From positions 1 to 11,420 of the forward strand of contig JANRJB010000069.1 of NCBI GenBank assembly GCA_033764265.1: a stretch of DNA of 11,420 bases, given 5' to 3'. Positions 4,811 through 11,420 of the stretch are shown in pieces. The notes under the pieces were generated by a model. The model was not told the DNA's origin, searched no databases, and saw only the letters and a list, made by a program, of their open reading frames with translations. Source of the stretch: VGEM01 sp033764265. GTDB lineage: Bacteria > Pseudomonadota > Alphaproteobacteria > Rhodospirillales > Rhodospirillaceae. Position 1 is the stretch's first letter; each line of letters begins with the position of its first letter. A program made the position numbers and the translations under genes.

Positions 4811-5443
4811 TCACGTTCCGGCGCGGCGCAGCAGGAGCTTTTCGCGGAACACGTCGTAGATCGTCACGCCGGCGGTGGCGGCGATCTCGCGCGCGGTCAT
4901 GCCGGTTTCCTTCAAGAGCACGCGGATGAACTCCGCCCGCGGCCGCCAGCGCGTCGAGCGCGCGCGGTCGGCCATGGCCATGCTCGCCGCCCGGCGCTTG
5001 GCCCTGATCTCCGCGGCGTCAAGTCCGCGGCGATAGGCATCCGCCAAGGCCGCCTCGTAGCGGCGCTTTTCGTCGGCCATGCGCGCGGCATCGCGATCGA
5101 CGTCGGCGGCGGCCTCGCGGAACGCGGCGCCGTCGCGGTCGGGGCGCATGCGGTGGGCGAAGCCGAAGCGGTGGCCGAACTCCTCGAACGGCGCACCGGC
5201 CGCCGGTCCGCGCGGCGCGGCGCGGCGGCGGGCGGTCTCGGCCGCGGCGCCGTCGTCGTCGGCCGGCCGGCGCGACATGCCGACCGCCTCGCGCAAACTC
5301 AGTCCGTAGGAGTCCGCCAGACGCGTCGCGGCGCCCAGCGCGGCCTCGCGTTCGCCGTCGAACGAGGTGGAGTGCGCCAGTTCCAGGAACTGGCGCAGGC
5401 GGCGGCGGTCCTTGGGCGACAGTTCGTCCATCGGCGCGGTCAT
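4811..5443 (-). CDS. Uncharacterised protein, DUF2786-like N-terminus and HTH-like C-terminus
   Basis: I do not recognise this 210-residue protein as a named gene. Residues about 15-52 (LRQFLELAHSTSFDGEREAA then LGAATRLADSYGLSLREA) resemble the short DUF2786 motif, in which a helix with regularly spaced alanines ends in a GLS-type turn. Residues 57-125 are Ala/Arg/Asp-rich and probably flexible. Residues 118-160 are a highly charged helix rich in Arg and Ala, possibly a coiled coil. The last 40 residues (FIRVLLKETGMTAREIAATA, then GVTIYDVFREKLLLRR) look like a helix-turn-helix (MTAREIAATAGVTIYDVFREK). There is no signal peptide or membrane segment, so it should be cytoplasmic and may bind nucleic acid. 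The start overlaps the stop of the DsbA-like gene as ATGA, so it is translationally coupled to an envelope operon. It converges on flgE with 12 nt between the stops. Confidence 0.8.
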   Translation of the reverse strand: MTAPMDELSPKDRRRLRQFLELAHSTSFDGEREAALGAATRLADSYGLSLREAVGMSRRPADDDGAAAETARRRAAPRGPAAGAPFEEFGHRFGFAHRMRPDRDGAAFREAAADVDRDAARMADEKRRYEAALADAYRRGLDAAEIRAKRRAASMAMADRARSTRWRPRAEFIRVLLKETGMTAREIAATAGVTIYDVFREKLLLRRAGT

Positions 5444-6207
5444 TTCCGCGCGTCGGCGATGGCGGCTTTCAGGTTTTCGGCGCTCATCGCGCCGGGATAG
5501 AAATCGTCGGCGACGAACACCGCCGGCGTGCCGGTGACCTGCAGATCCTTCGCCAGCGCGCGGTTGCGCGCGATGATGTCGGCGACACTTTTGTCCTTCA
5601 TGTCGGACTTCAGCCGCGCGACGTCGAGCCCGACCTCGGCGGCCAGTTCGTAGATCACGGTTTCCGACATGGCGCTGCGGTGGGTGATCATGGCGCGGTG
5701 GAACTCGGCATACTTGCCCTGCTTGCGCGCGGCCAGCGCGGCTTTCGACGCGATCTCCGACGCCGGGCCCAGGATCGGCAATTCCTTCAGCACCAGCCGG
5801 ACGTTGCGGTCGTCATCGAGCACGTCCATCAGCGACGGGAACATCGACTTGCAGTAGCCGCAGTTGTAGTCGAAGAACTCGACCACGGTCACGTCGCCCT
5901 TCGGGTTGCCGATGACGGTGGCCTCGGGCGGGTTGAAGATCTCGTCGTGCCGCGCGGCGATGATCGCCTTCTGCGCGGCCTGGCGTTCGGCGGTTTCGCG
6001 CTCCTGCAGGCCCTCGACCATCTCGTTCAGGATTTCAGGATTGGCGAGTAGGTACTCGCGCACCAGGGCCTTGATGTCCTGTTCCTGCGCGGGTGTGAAG
6101 GCCGGCGTGGCAGCCTTTGGCGCGGCTGTTTGCGCGCCGGCCGGGACACCGGTTGCACCGGCCATCATCAGCGCCGCACCGGCGCACACCCACGTCAACG
6201 ACTTCAC
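5440..6207 (-). CDS. Secreted DsbA-family thiol:disulfide oxidoreductase
   Basis: A 255-residue periplasmic thioredoxin-fold protein. Residues 1-25 are a signal peptide (MKSLTWVCAGAALMMAGATG, then VPAGA) with probable cleavage before Gln26. Residues about 37-75 (FTPAQEQDIKALVREYLLAN then PEILNEMVEGLQ) form an N-terminal helical extension like that of ScsC/Com1-type DsbA relatives, which can oligomerise. The catalytic motif is Cys116-Gly-Tyr-Cys119 in VVEFFDYNCGYCKSMFP, and the cis-proline loop is VTGTPAVFV with Pro228, so the active site is complete. It probably introduces or isomerises disulfides in exported proteins; oxidase and isomerase roles cannot be told apart from sequence. It starts at GTG 6207 with AGGAG 6 nt upstream. 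It lies 31 nt after the M48 protease gene and overlaps the next gene by 4 nt, so the three probably form one operon. Confidence 0.92.
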   Translation of the reverse strand: MKSLTWVCAGAALMMAGATGVPAGAQTAAPKAATPAFTPAQEQDIKALVREYLLANPEILNEMVEGLQERETAERQAAQKAIIAARHDEIFNPPEATVIGNPKGDVTVVEFFDYNCGYCKSMFPSLMDVLDDDRNVRLVLKELPILGPASEIASKAALAARKQGKYAEFHRAMITHRSAMSETVIYELAAEVGLDVARLKSDMKDKSVADIIARNRALAKDLQVTGTPAVFVADDFYPGAMSAENLKAAIADARK

Positions 6208-6213
6208 AACTCG

Positions 6214-6218
6214 CTCCT
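6214..6218 (-). promoter_or_regulatory. Ribosome binding site deciding the GTG start of the DsbA-like gene
   Basis: AGGAG on the minus strand lies 6 nt before GTG 6207, in the 31-nt gap after the M48 protease gene. It supports the GTG start, which is followed immediately by a good signal peptide. Confidence 0.75.
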
Positions 6219-6238
6219 GTGCAACGCGCCGCGCGCCG

Positions 6239-7654
6239 CTATCGGCCGCGCCGGCTTTCCATGATTTCCTGCAAGTAATTCTGCGCCGTCACCTTGATGT
6301 CCTGCAGGCGATACCAGGTCGGCGTATCTTTTTCCAACAGCTGTTCGGCCTGGCGGGTATAGCGCACCACGTCGCCGAACTGGCCGAGCAGAAGCGCGCG
6401 TTCCGAGGCGGCGTAGGCCGACATGCCGGGGTTGCCGCTCTGAAGATAAGACTTCGCCGCCAGGTCCCAAGCCCAGGGGTCTTCGGGGTCCTGGCGCAAG
6501 GCCGCGGCCAGAGCCTCCTGCGCTTCGGGCGCGTAGGCCGGGTTGCCGCTCTCGACCATGGCGTGGGCCATCAGGATGCGGATCAACGGCGCGTTCGGCG
6601 CCAGCCGGGCGGACTCGCGCAAGGCGGCGATGGACTCTTCGACGCGGCTGTTCTCGAACAGCATCTGGCCCTTCAACTCCCAATAATATGGGTCGGCCGG
6701 CGCCTCGGCGATCAGGCTGTCGATCAGGGGCAGCGCCTCCTTGATCTGGCCGCGGCGGTAGAACGCGATCGACTGCGCGTACCGGGCTTCGGCGCTTTTG
6801 TCGGACTCAGGGTAGCGCTGGAACGCGGTCATCTGCGGCTTCAGGTAGGCGAACAGCTTGGCCACCATGCGCCGGTGCATGCGTTCCTTTTCGGGGTCGG
6901 CGGGGGCATTGGCGAACGGCGAGGTCTGCACCGCATTGGCCACGGTATCCATGCGCTCGCGAGTCAACGGGTGGGTGCGGACATAGGGGTCCTGGCGGTC
7001 GGTGATCAGGAGTTCCTGGCCCGCCAGCTTGTTGAAGAACTCGTACAGGCCCTTGGGCGACTGCTGGGTCTGCTCCAGCGTGCGCAGGGCAAACTGGTCG
7101 GCGGCCGATTCCTGGCCGCGGCTGAAGGCGAACAGCATGCGCATCGCGGTGCCCTGGCCGCCCAAGGCGGCGGCGATACCGACGTCGGGGTTGCCCGAGG
7201 CCACGCCGGCCGCCACGCCCAGCAGCGTGGCCAGCAGCGCGGTGGTGTTGGCCGCCGCGATGTTGTCGGAAAAGGTCACCGCGTGGCCGCCGGCGATGTG
7301 GCCGGCCTCGTGCGCCATCACGCCGATGATCTGGTTGGCGTTGTCCGACTGCAGGATCAGGCCGGTGTGGAAGTACATCATGTTGCCTTGCGTCACGAAG
7401 GCATTGATCGACGGGTCATTGATCAACAGGATGTTGACCGACTGCGGCGCGATGCCGCCGGCCTCCAGCACGGGACGGGCGTAGAACTTGAGAATTTCCT
7501 CGATTTCGGTGTCGCGAATCACCGACATGCCCTGGGCGCGGGCCGGATCGGCGCCGGCGAACGGGGCCGCCAGCAGCATGAACAGGGCAACGGCCGGCGC
7601 GTGCCAGCAGCGGCACGAGGGGAGAAAGCGACGGAAAGTGCGGGTCTTGGTCAT
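6239..7654 (-). CDS. Secreted M48 zinc metalloprotease with TPR-like C-terminal half (BepA-like)
   Basis: A 471-residue protein when started at ATG 7654. Residues 1-41 are a signal peptide: basic MTKTRTFRRF, hydrophobic AVALFMLLAAPFAGA, and likely cleavage after ARA. The M48 peptidase domain covers about 50-250, with the zinc motif HEAGH at 115-119 (IIGVMAHEAGHIAGGH), third ligand Glu182 in SRGQESAADQFAL, and VRTHPLTRERM near 225-235. Residues about 285-460 are helical repeats of TPR type (AEARYAQSIAFYRRGQIKEA, PYYWELKGQMLFENSRVEES). This is the architecture of BepA/YfgC, a periplasmic protease and chaperone that supports outer-membrane protein assembly, including LptD. ATG 7654 is preferred to the longer starts at 7753 or 7678 because it opens a proper signal peptide and has AGGTAGG about 10 nt upstream. 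It leads the operon with the DsbA-like gene. Confidence 0.92.
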   Translation of the reverse strand: MTKTRTFRRFLPSCRCWHAPAVALFMLLAAPFAGADPARAQGMSVIRDTEIEEILKFYARPVLEAGGIAPQSVNILLINDPSINAFVTQGNMMYFHTGLILQSDNANQIIGVMAHEAGHIAGGHAVTFSDNIAAANTTALLATLLGVAAGVASGNPDVGIAAALGGQGTAMRMLFAFSRGQESAADQFALRTLEQTQQSPKGLYEFFNKLAGQELLITDRQDPYVRTHPLTRERMDTVANAVQTSPFANAPADPEKERMHRRMVAKLFAYLKPQMTAFQRYPESDKSAEARYAQSIAFYRRGQIKEALPLIDSLIAEAPADPYYWELKGQMLFENSRVEESIAALRESARLAPNAPLIRILMAHAMVESGNPAYAPEAQEALAAALRQDPEDPWAWDLAAKSYLQSGNPGMSAYAASERALLLGQFGDVVRYTRQAEQLLEKDTPTWYRLQDIKVTAQNYLQEIMESRRGR

Positions 7655-7676
7655 GAACGGCCAACCTACCTCAAGC

Positions 7677-8966
7677 ATGCCTGCGGTCGATACCGGCAAT
7701 TTGTGGCGATTTGGTGCGCGCGCGCGCCGCCTCATCGCCCTTCTGCCAATCATGACAATGATTTACGGATGCGGCGGGGTGCAGTTCGCGTTGCTGCTGC
7801 CCGAACCCGATCGTGGGCCCGGCGGCGCGGACTGGGTGATCGCCGCCGATGCCACCGCCGCCGGTCTGGGCCGCGCGGCGCTAGGCGCGGGCGGCAGCGC
7901 GGCGGACGCTGCCGCGACCACCGCGCTCGCGCTGGCGGTGACGCTGCCGTCGCGTGCCGGCTTCGGCGGCGGCGGGCGGTGCCTGGTGGTCGAGCCGCCG
8001 GGCGGGCGCGCCATGGTGATCGACTTTCCCGCCGTCGCCGCAAGCGTGAACCGCGATGCGCGATTCCGAGCGGGTGTGCCGGCCTTCGCGCGCGGCGTGT
8101 TCGCGCTGCACGCGCGGTATGGGCGGCTGCCCTGGCCGCAGGTGGTCGCGCCGGCCGAATCGCTGGCGCGGTTCGGTTTCGTGGTCTCCCCGACGCTGGC
8201 CGACGACCTCGCGCGCCACGGCGACGCGCTGGTCAACGACCGTGCGGCGCTGACGGCGATGATGGTCGGCGGACGGCGCATCGCCGGCGTCGGCGACCGT
8301 CTGCGCAACCGCGCGCTGGCCACGCTGATCGCCCAGCTCCGCGGGCGCGGCCCTGGCGGGATGTACGAAGGCGGTCTGGCGCGTGAGATCGCCGACGCCG
8401 CCGACGCGGCCGGCCTGCCGCTGACGGCGGACGACCTGCGCGGCGCCGTGCCCGCCTGGCGCGATGCGGTCACCATCGATACCGGCGCCGCGACGGTGGT
8501 GATCGACCCAGCGATCGATCTGGCGGCCGCGGCGGACCCGCCTGCCGATCTCGCGTCGGGGTTCGGCACCGCGCTGATCGCCACCGACCGCGACGGCATG
8601 GTGGTGGCGTGCGCACTGGGCCTTAACGCGCCGTTCGGTGTGGGCCTCGCGGCGCGCGAGCACGGGTTCCTGTTTTCGGCGGCACCGCCGCCCGACGCTG
8701 CGCCCGCCGTGCTGCTGGCCGAACGCGATGCCGCCGGACGGCAGACGTTCCTGGTGGGGTCCTTCGGCGGGGCATCGCCGGCCGCGTCGGCCCGGCGCGC
8801 GCATCGGCTGGCCGACGATGGCACGATCGACGCCGCGGCGTTTCAGGATGCCGACGCGCTGGCGATCAGCTGCGACATCGGCTTGGCCGATCCCGCCGAC
8901 GGTTGTGTGGTGTTGGGCGGCGGCGCGGAGTATGACACGCCGTCATCGGCAGGTTCGGGAGAGTAG
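7677..8966 (+). CDS. Divergent gamma-glutamyltransferase-like lipoprotein
   Basis: A 429-residue protein, short for this Ntn-hydrolase family (commonly 530-580). Residues 1-32 read as a lipoprotein signal: RFGARARR, hydrophobic LIALLPIMTMIY, then GC with Cys32. Family blocks are clear: GGSAADAAATTALALAVTLP and FGGGGRCLVVE (73-106), AGVPAFARGVFALHARYGRL then PWPQVVAPAESLARFGF (132-168), and a GSFGG block near 361-365. Key residues are altered. The DFRE-type Arg segment reads IDFPAVAA, and the TTHxSVVD nucleophile motif reads GTALIATD, leaving only Thr298, shifted by one position. The usual C-terminal end is also shortened. It may be a variant hydrolase, or an inactive relative. The start is uncertain: ATG 7677 has no Shine-Dalgarno and is only 22 bp from the divergent M48 start; ATG 7752 is possible but removes the signal sequence. 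Confidence 0.8.
   Translation: MPAVDTGNLWRFGARARRLIALLPIMTMIYGCGGVQFALLLPEPDRGPGGADWVIAADATAAGLGRAALGAGGSAADAAATTALALAVTLPSRAGFGGGGRCLVVEPPGGRAMVIDFPAVAASVNRDARFRAGVPAFARGVFALHARYGRLPWPQVVAPAESLARFGFVVSPTLADDLARHGDALVNDRAALTAMMVGGRRIAGVGDRLRNRALATLIAQLRGRGPGGMYEGGLAREIADAADAAGLPLTADDLRGAVPAWRDAVTIDTGAATVVIDPAIDLAAAADPPADLASGFGTALIATDRDGMVVACALGLNAPFGVGLAAREHGFLFSAAPPPDAAPAVLLAERDAAGRQTFLVGSFGGASPAASARRAHRLADDGTIDAAAFQDADALAISCDIGLADPADGCVVLGGGAEYDTPSSAGSGE
8957..8961 (+). promoter_or_regulatory. Ribosome binding site deciding the GTG start of the aminotransferase
   Basis: GGGAG lies 6 nt before GTG 8968, inside the last codons of the GGT-like gene. It favours this start over any in-frame codon further upstream, which would overlap the GGT-like gene. 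Confidence 0.65.
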
Positions 8967-8967
8967 G

Positions 8968-10122
8968 GTGGTTCTGAAGGCGTCGCGACGAGGGCGAATT
9001 CCGCCGTTCATGGTGATGGACGTCATGCGCGATGCCGCCGCGCTGGAAGCGCGCGGCCGGTCGGTCGTGCACTTGGAGGTCGGCCAGCCGTCCACCGGTA
9101 TTCCCAAAGCCGCGGCGGCCAGGCTTGCGCCGCTGATCGGGCGCGACGCGCTGGGCTATACCGTCGCCGACGGCACCATGGCGCTGCGCGAGCGCATTGC
9201 CCGCCACTACGCCGAAATGTACGGCGTGGCTGTCTCGCCCGGCCAGGTGTTCGTCACCACCGGCTCGTCGGCGGGGTTTCTGTTGTCGTTTCTGGCGGCG
9301 TTCGAGGCCGGTGACCGCGTCGCTCTGGCCGCGCCCGGTTATCCCGCCTACCGGCACGTGCTGGCGTCATTGAACGTCGAGCCGGTGCTGATCCCGGTCG
9401 ATGCGGCGTCGCGGTTTCAGCTGACGCTCGACCAGCTTGACGCGTTGCCGACGCCGCCCGACGGATTGATCGTCGCCAGCCCGGCCAATCCCACCGGCAC
9501 CATGGTGCCGGAAGACGACTTCCGCCGGCTGGTCGCGTACTGCCACGACCGCGGCATCCGGCTGATCTCGGATGAAATCTATCACGGCATCACTTTCGGT
9601 CCGCGAGCGATCACGGCCGCCGGGTTGTCGCCGTCGGCGATCATCATCAACAGCTTCTCGAAATTCTTCAGCATGACCGGGTGGCGCGTCGGCTGGGCAA
9701 TCGTGCCGGCCGACCTGTACCGCTCGATGGAATGCCTGGCGCAGAACCACTACATCTCGCCGCCGGCCTTGTCGCAGTGGGGCGCCTTGTACGCGTTCGA
9801 CGGCATGGACGAGTTGCGCGCCAACGTCGCGACCTACGCCCGCAATCGCGACACGCTGCTGGCGGCGTTGCCGCGGCTCGGCTTCGGAGCGATAGCGCCC
9901 GCGGACGGCGCGTTCTACATCTACGCGGACATTTCAGGTTTCGGTCAGGACGCGGTGGGCTTCTGCCGGCGCGTGTTGAACGAGGCCGGCGTGGCGATCA
10001 CGCCCGGCGACGACTTCGACCCGTTCGTGGGCCATCGCTTCGCGCGGATTTCATTCGCGGTGTCCGAAGCGCAGGTGGCCGAGGCGTTGCGCCGCTTAAG
10101 TGACTGGCGACCCAACGCCTGA
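8968..10122 (+). CDS. Class I/II pyridoxal-phosphate aminotransferase
   Basis: A 384-residue fold-type I aminotransferase, full length for the AspC/AlaA-like group. It should exchange amino groups between an amino acid and a 2-oxo acid in the cytoplasm. Landmarks are VHLEVGQPSTG (35-44), YTVADGTMALRERIA (64-78), ASPANPTGT with Asn174, LISDEIYHGI with Asp202 and Tyr205 contacting PLP, the Schiff-base Lys232 in NSFSKFFSMTGWRVGW, and the C-terminal carboxylate-binding Arg360 in RFARISFA. All catalytic residues are present. The substrate cannot be read from the sequence. It starts 1 nt after the GGT-like stop at GTG 8968, so the two are probably co-transcribed. Its stop lies 2 nt from the convergent rne stop, leaving no room for a separate terminator. 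Confidence 0.92.
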   Translation: MVLKASRRGRIPPFMVMDVMRDAAALEARGRSVVHLEVGQPSTGIPKAAAARLAPLIGRDALGYTVADGTMALRERIARHYAEMYGVAVSPGQVFVTTGSSAGFLLSFLAAFEAGDRVALAAPGYPAYRHVLASLNVEPVLIPVDAASRFQLTLDQLDALPTPPDGLIVASPANPTGTMVPEDDFRRLVAYCHDRGIRLISDEIYHGITFGPRAITAAGLSPSAIIINSFSKFFSMTGWRVGWAIVPADLYRSMECLAQNHYISPPALSQWGALYAFDGMDELRANVATYARNRDTLLAALPRLGFGAIAPADGAFYIYADISGFGQDAVGFCRRVLNEAGVAITPGDDFDPFVGHRFARISFAVSEAQVAEALRRLSDWRPNA

Positions 10123-10124
10123 GC

Positions 10125-11420
10125 TCAGCTACCGGCCTGATTCCACCAGCCCTTGCGCGGTGGTCCGGGCGGCGGGTCGGGTGGCGCGACCGGTCGCACG
10201 GCCGGCGCCGGGTCGGGCTCGCGCGCCACCGACGCGGGTTGCACGGGCTCGGGCTGGACCACAATGGCGGCCGGTGACGGCGCGGACTCCGGCGCCGGCG
10301 CACGCGGCGCGTCATACGGCTCGGGCCGTGACTCGGTACGTGACTCGGTTCGTTCTTCGGCTCTGGGTTCGGGGCGCGCCCACGACAACGCGGTGTCGCG
10401 GATGGCGCGGAACAGGCGCCCGGCGCCGCCGCGACCGGCCTCGTCGTCGTTGCGCGTTCCGGTCGACGGAGAGGCGGCGGGCGCGATGAAATCGACCGGG
10501 CCGGCATCGGCGGCGGGCAGGGGAGGGGCCGCGAATATCGCTTCGCCGGTTTCGTCGCTCGGCGGCGCGCGAAGGTCGCGAAGGTCATCGCCGGCATCGC
10601 TGCCGGGGGCATTGTCGCCGAATTCGCGGCGGCGTCGTCGTCCGCCGCGCCGTCCGCGTCGGCGGCGGCGGCCGCGATCGTCCGTACCCGATCCGCTGTC
10701 GGACCCATCAGCTTCCACTTCCGTGTCGGCCACGTCGGCGGCCGGCGCGGCGTAGATCTCGACGGGCCCGGAATCCGGGTCCGCATTCTGGCCGGCACGC
10801 GCGCCCAGCTCCTGGCTTTCGCCGGCGACGGATTGCGGGCCGCGGGTGTCGTCGAAGTCGCGTTCGTCGCGTCGTCCGCGCCGACGGCGCCGACGGCGGC
10901 GGCGGACGCCGCCTTCACCGCGGTTGTCGTCGCGACTGTCCTCGCGCGCCTCGTCGCGGGCCTGGTGGCGACCCGACGGACGGCGCGCGCCGCCGTCGGT
11001 CTCGCGATCCTCGGTCTCGGCGTTGTCGCCGGCGTCGTCCTCGATCTCGGGTTCGTCCTCATCCTCGGGTTCGGCCTCGACCGGCGGAGCCAGCGCGCGG
11101 GTCGCCGCCTGTTGCGCGGCCTGCGCCGCCAGGGCTTCCTCGGCCGCCCGCGTCATCTTCACCCGATCGATGCGCAGGGCCGGTGCGACCAGCGCCTCGT
11201 CGCCCAGAACGAAGATGCGCAGCGCGAACCGCGTCTCCATGCTGGCGATGGCGGAGCGCTTGTGGTTGAGCAGGTACAGCGCCACGCTGGGGTGCACCGT
11301 CACCGTCAACTCGCTCGAGCGCTTGCGCACGCCTTCTTCCTCGATCATGCGCAGCGCGTAGATCGCCGCGGATTCGGTGGAGCGCACGTGGCCGGTGCCG
11401 CCGCAATGCGGGCACGGCCG
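10125..11420 (-). CDS. rne: Ribonuclease E, C-terminal part
   Basis: The gene enters from the right edge; 431 codons are visible. The first residues, RPCPHCGGTGHVRSTESAAI, contain the CxxC zinc-link motif that joins catalytic subunits in RNase E, followed by EEEGVRKRSSELTVTVHPSV and LYLLNHKR, the end of the catalytic half. The rest is the disordered scaffold: acidic PEDEDEPEIEDD, two arginine-rich RNA-binding-type blocks (nine consecutive Arg and GRR at 10869-10904; a second at 10623-10676), a long Pro/Ala/Glu tail, and the C-terminal KGWWNQAGS. In Caulobacter a Gly-Trp-Trp element at this position recruits PNPase, as I recall, so a similar degradosome contact is likely. RNase E processes rRNA and tRNA precursors and starts mRNA decay. 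RNase G lacks this tail. The S1 and RNase H-like domains are outside the window. Confidence 0.95.
   Translation of the reverse strand, partial: RPCPHCGGTGHVRSTESAAIYALRMIEEEGVRKRSSELTVTVHPSVALYLLNHKRSAIASMETRFALRIFVLGDEALVAPALRIDRVKMTRAAEEALAAQAAQQAATRALAPPVEAEPEDEDEPEIEDDAGDNAETEDRETDGGARRPSGRHQARDEAREDSRDDNRGEGGVRRRRRRRRRGRRDERDFDDTRGPQSVAGESQELGARAGQNADPDSGPVEIYAAPAADVADTEVEADGSDSGSGTDDRGRRRRRGRRGGRRRRREFGDNAPGSDAGDDLRDLRAPPSDETGEAIFAAPPLPAADAGPVDFIAPAASPSTGTRNDDEAGRGGAGRLFRAIRDTALSWARPEPRAEERTESRTESRPEPYDAPRAPAPESAPSPAAIVVQPEPVQPASVAREPDPAPAVRPVAPPDPPPGPPRKGWWNQAGS

Noticed and set aside
4801..4812. Small inverted repeat GACC-ACGA-GGTC between the flgE and DUF2786-like stops, considered as a bidirectional terminator
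   Set aside because: The stem is only 4 bp and no T-run follows on either strand.
5906..8386. An 826-codon open frame on the plus strand across the DsbA-like and M48 genes
   Set aside because: It is antisense to two genes with clear motifs, its translation is low-complexity Arg/Gly/His-rich, and long stop-free antisense frames are expected at this GC content.
7763..8824. Long minus-strand open frames opposite the GGT-like gene
   Set aside because: Although the GGT-like protein is divergent, its plus-strand frame keeps family blocks, while the minus frames are Ala/Arg/Pro-rich without motifs.
10600..10930. Repetitive cgccgacggcggcgg-like stretches, considered as a repeat array or CRISPR
   Set aside because: There is no regular repeat-spacer period; they are arginine codons of the RNA-binding blocks in RNase E.
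9998..11062. Alternative minus frame and plus-strand frames over the rne tail
   Set aside because: The rne frame continues from a recognisable catalytic end into an acidic/basic tail and a Gly-Trp-Trp terminus; the others are Ser/Arg/Pro/Thr-rich shadows.

Overview
The window is high-GC, densely packed chromosomal DNA from an alphaproteobacterium, most likely a Rhodospirillales-type lineage. This rests on the gene families and their order (aroQ-accB-accC; rne near an M48 protease and a DsbA-like protein), an RNase E tail ending near a Gly-Trp-Trp motif, a ThiS-ThiG fusion, and a sigma-54 flagellar promoter. No taxonomic search could be run.

Layout. 1-1229 (minus): aroQ, accB and the start of accC form an operon for shikimate synthesis and malonyl-CoA supply. 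1230-1551: a divergent regulatory region with a sigma-70-like promoter and a TPP riboswitch facing right. 1552-2610 (plus): one gene encoding the sulfur carrier ThiS fused to thiazole synthase ThiG. 2625-3277 (minus): a vapBC toxin-antitoxin pair with its own inverted-repeat operator, in visibly less GC-rich DNA. 3343-3454: a sigma-54 promoter matching consensus with palindromic elements upstream, driving a solitary flagellar hook gene, flgE (3527-4798). 4811-7654 (minus): an envelope operon of an M48 metalloprotease with a TPR-like C-terminal half, a DsbA-like thiol oxidoreductase, and an unrecognised DUF2786-like/HTH-like protein. 7677-10122 (plus): a divergent gamma-glutamyltransferase-like lipoprotein with degraded catalytic motifs, then a class I/II aminotransferase 1 nt later. 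10125-11420 (minus): the C-terminal part of RNase E.

How the genes relate. Most are independent housekeeping modules. The M48 protease and DsbA-like protein plausibly cooperate in periplasmic disulfide formation and outer-membrane protein quality control. AccB and AccC are two subunits of one enzyme. thiSG is controlled by TPP through its leader. flgE appears to be under flagellar sigma-54 hierarchy control, although no other flagellar gene is present.

Intergenic gaps are very small (1-31 nt) outside 1230-1551 and 3278-3526. I saw no tRNA, rRNA, CRISPR array, insertion sequence or T-tailed intrinsic terminator. I found no clearly new multi-gene system. The most notable points are the flgE promoter architecture, the degenerate GGT-like lipoprotein, the ThiS-ThiG fusion behind an expanded TPP riboswitch, and the uncharacterised protein coupled to the DsbA-like gene.
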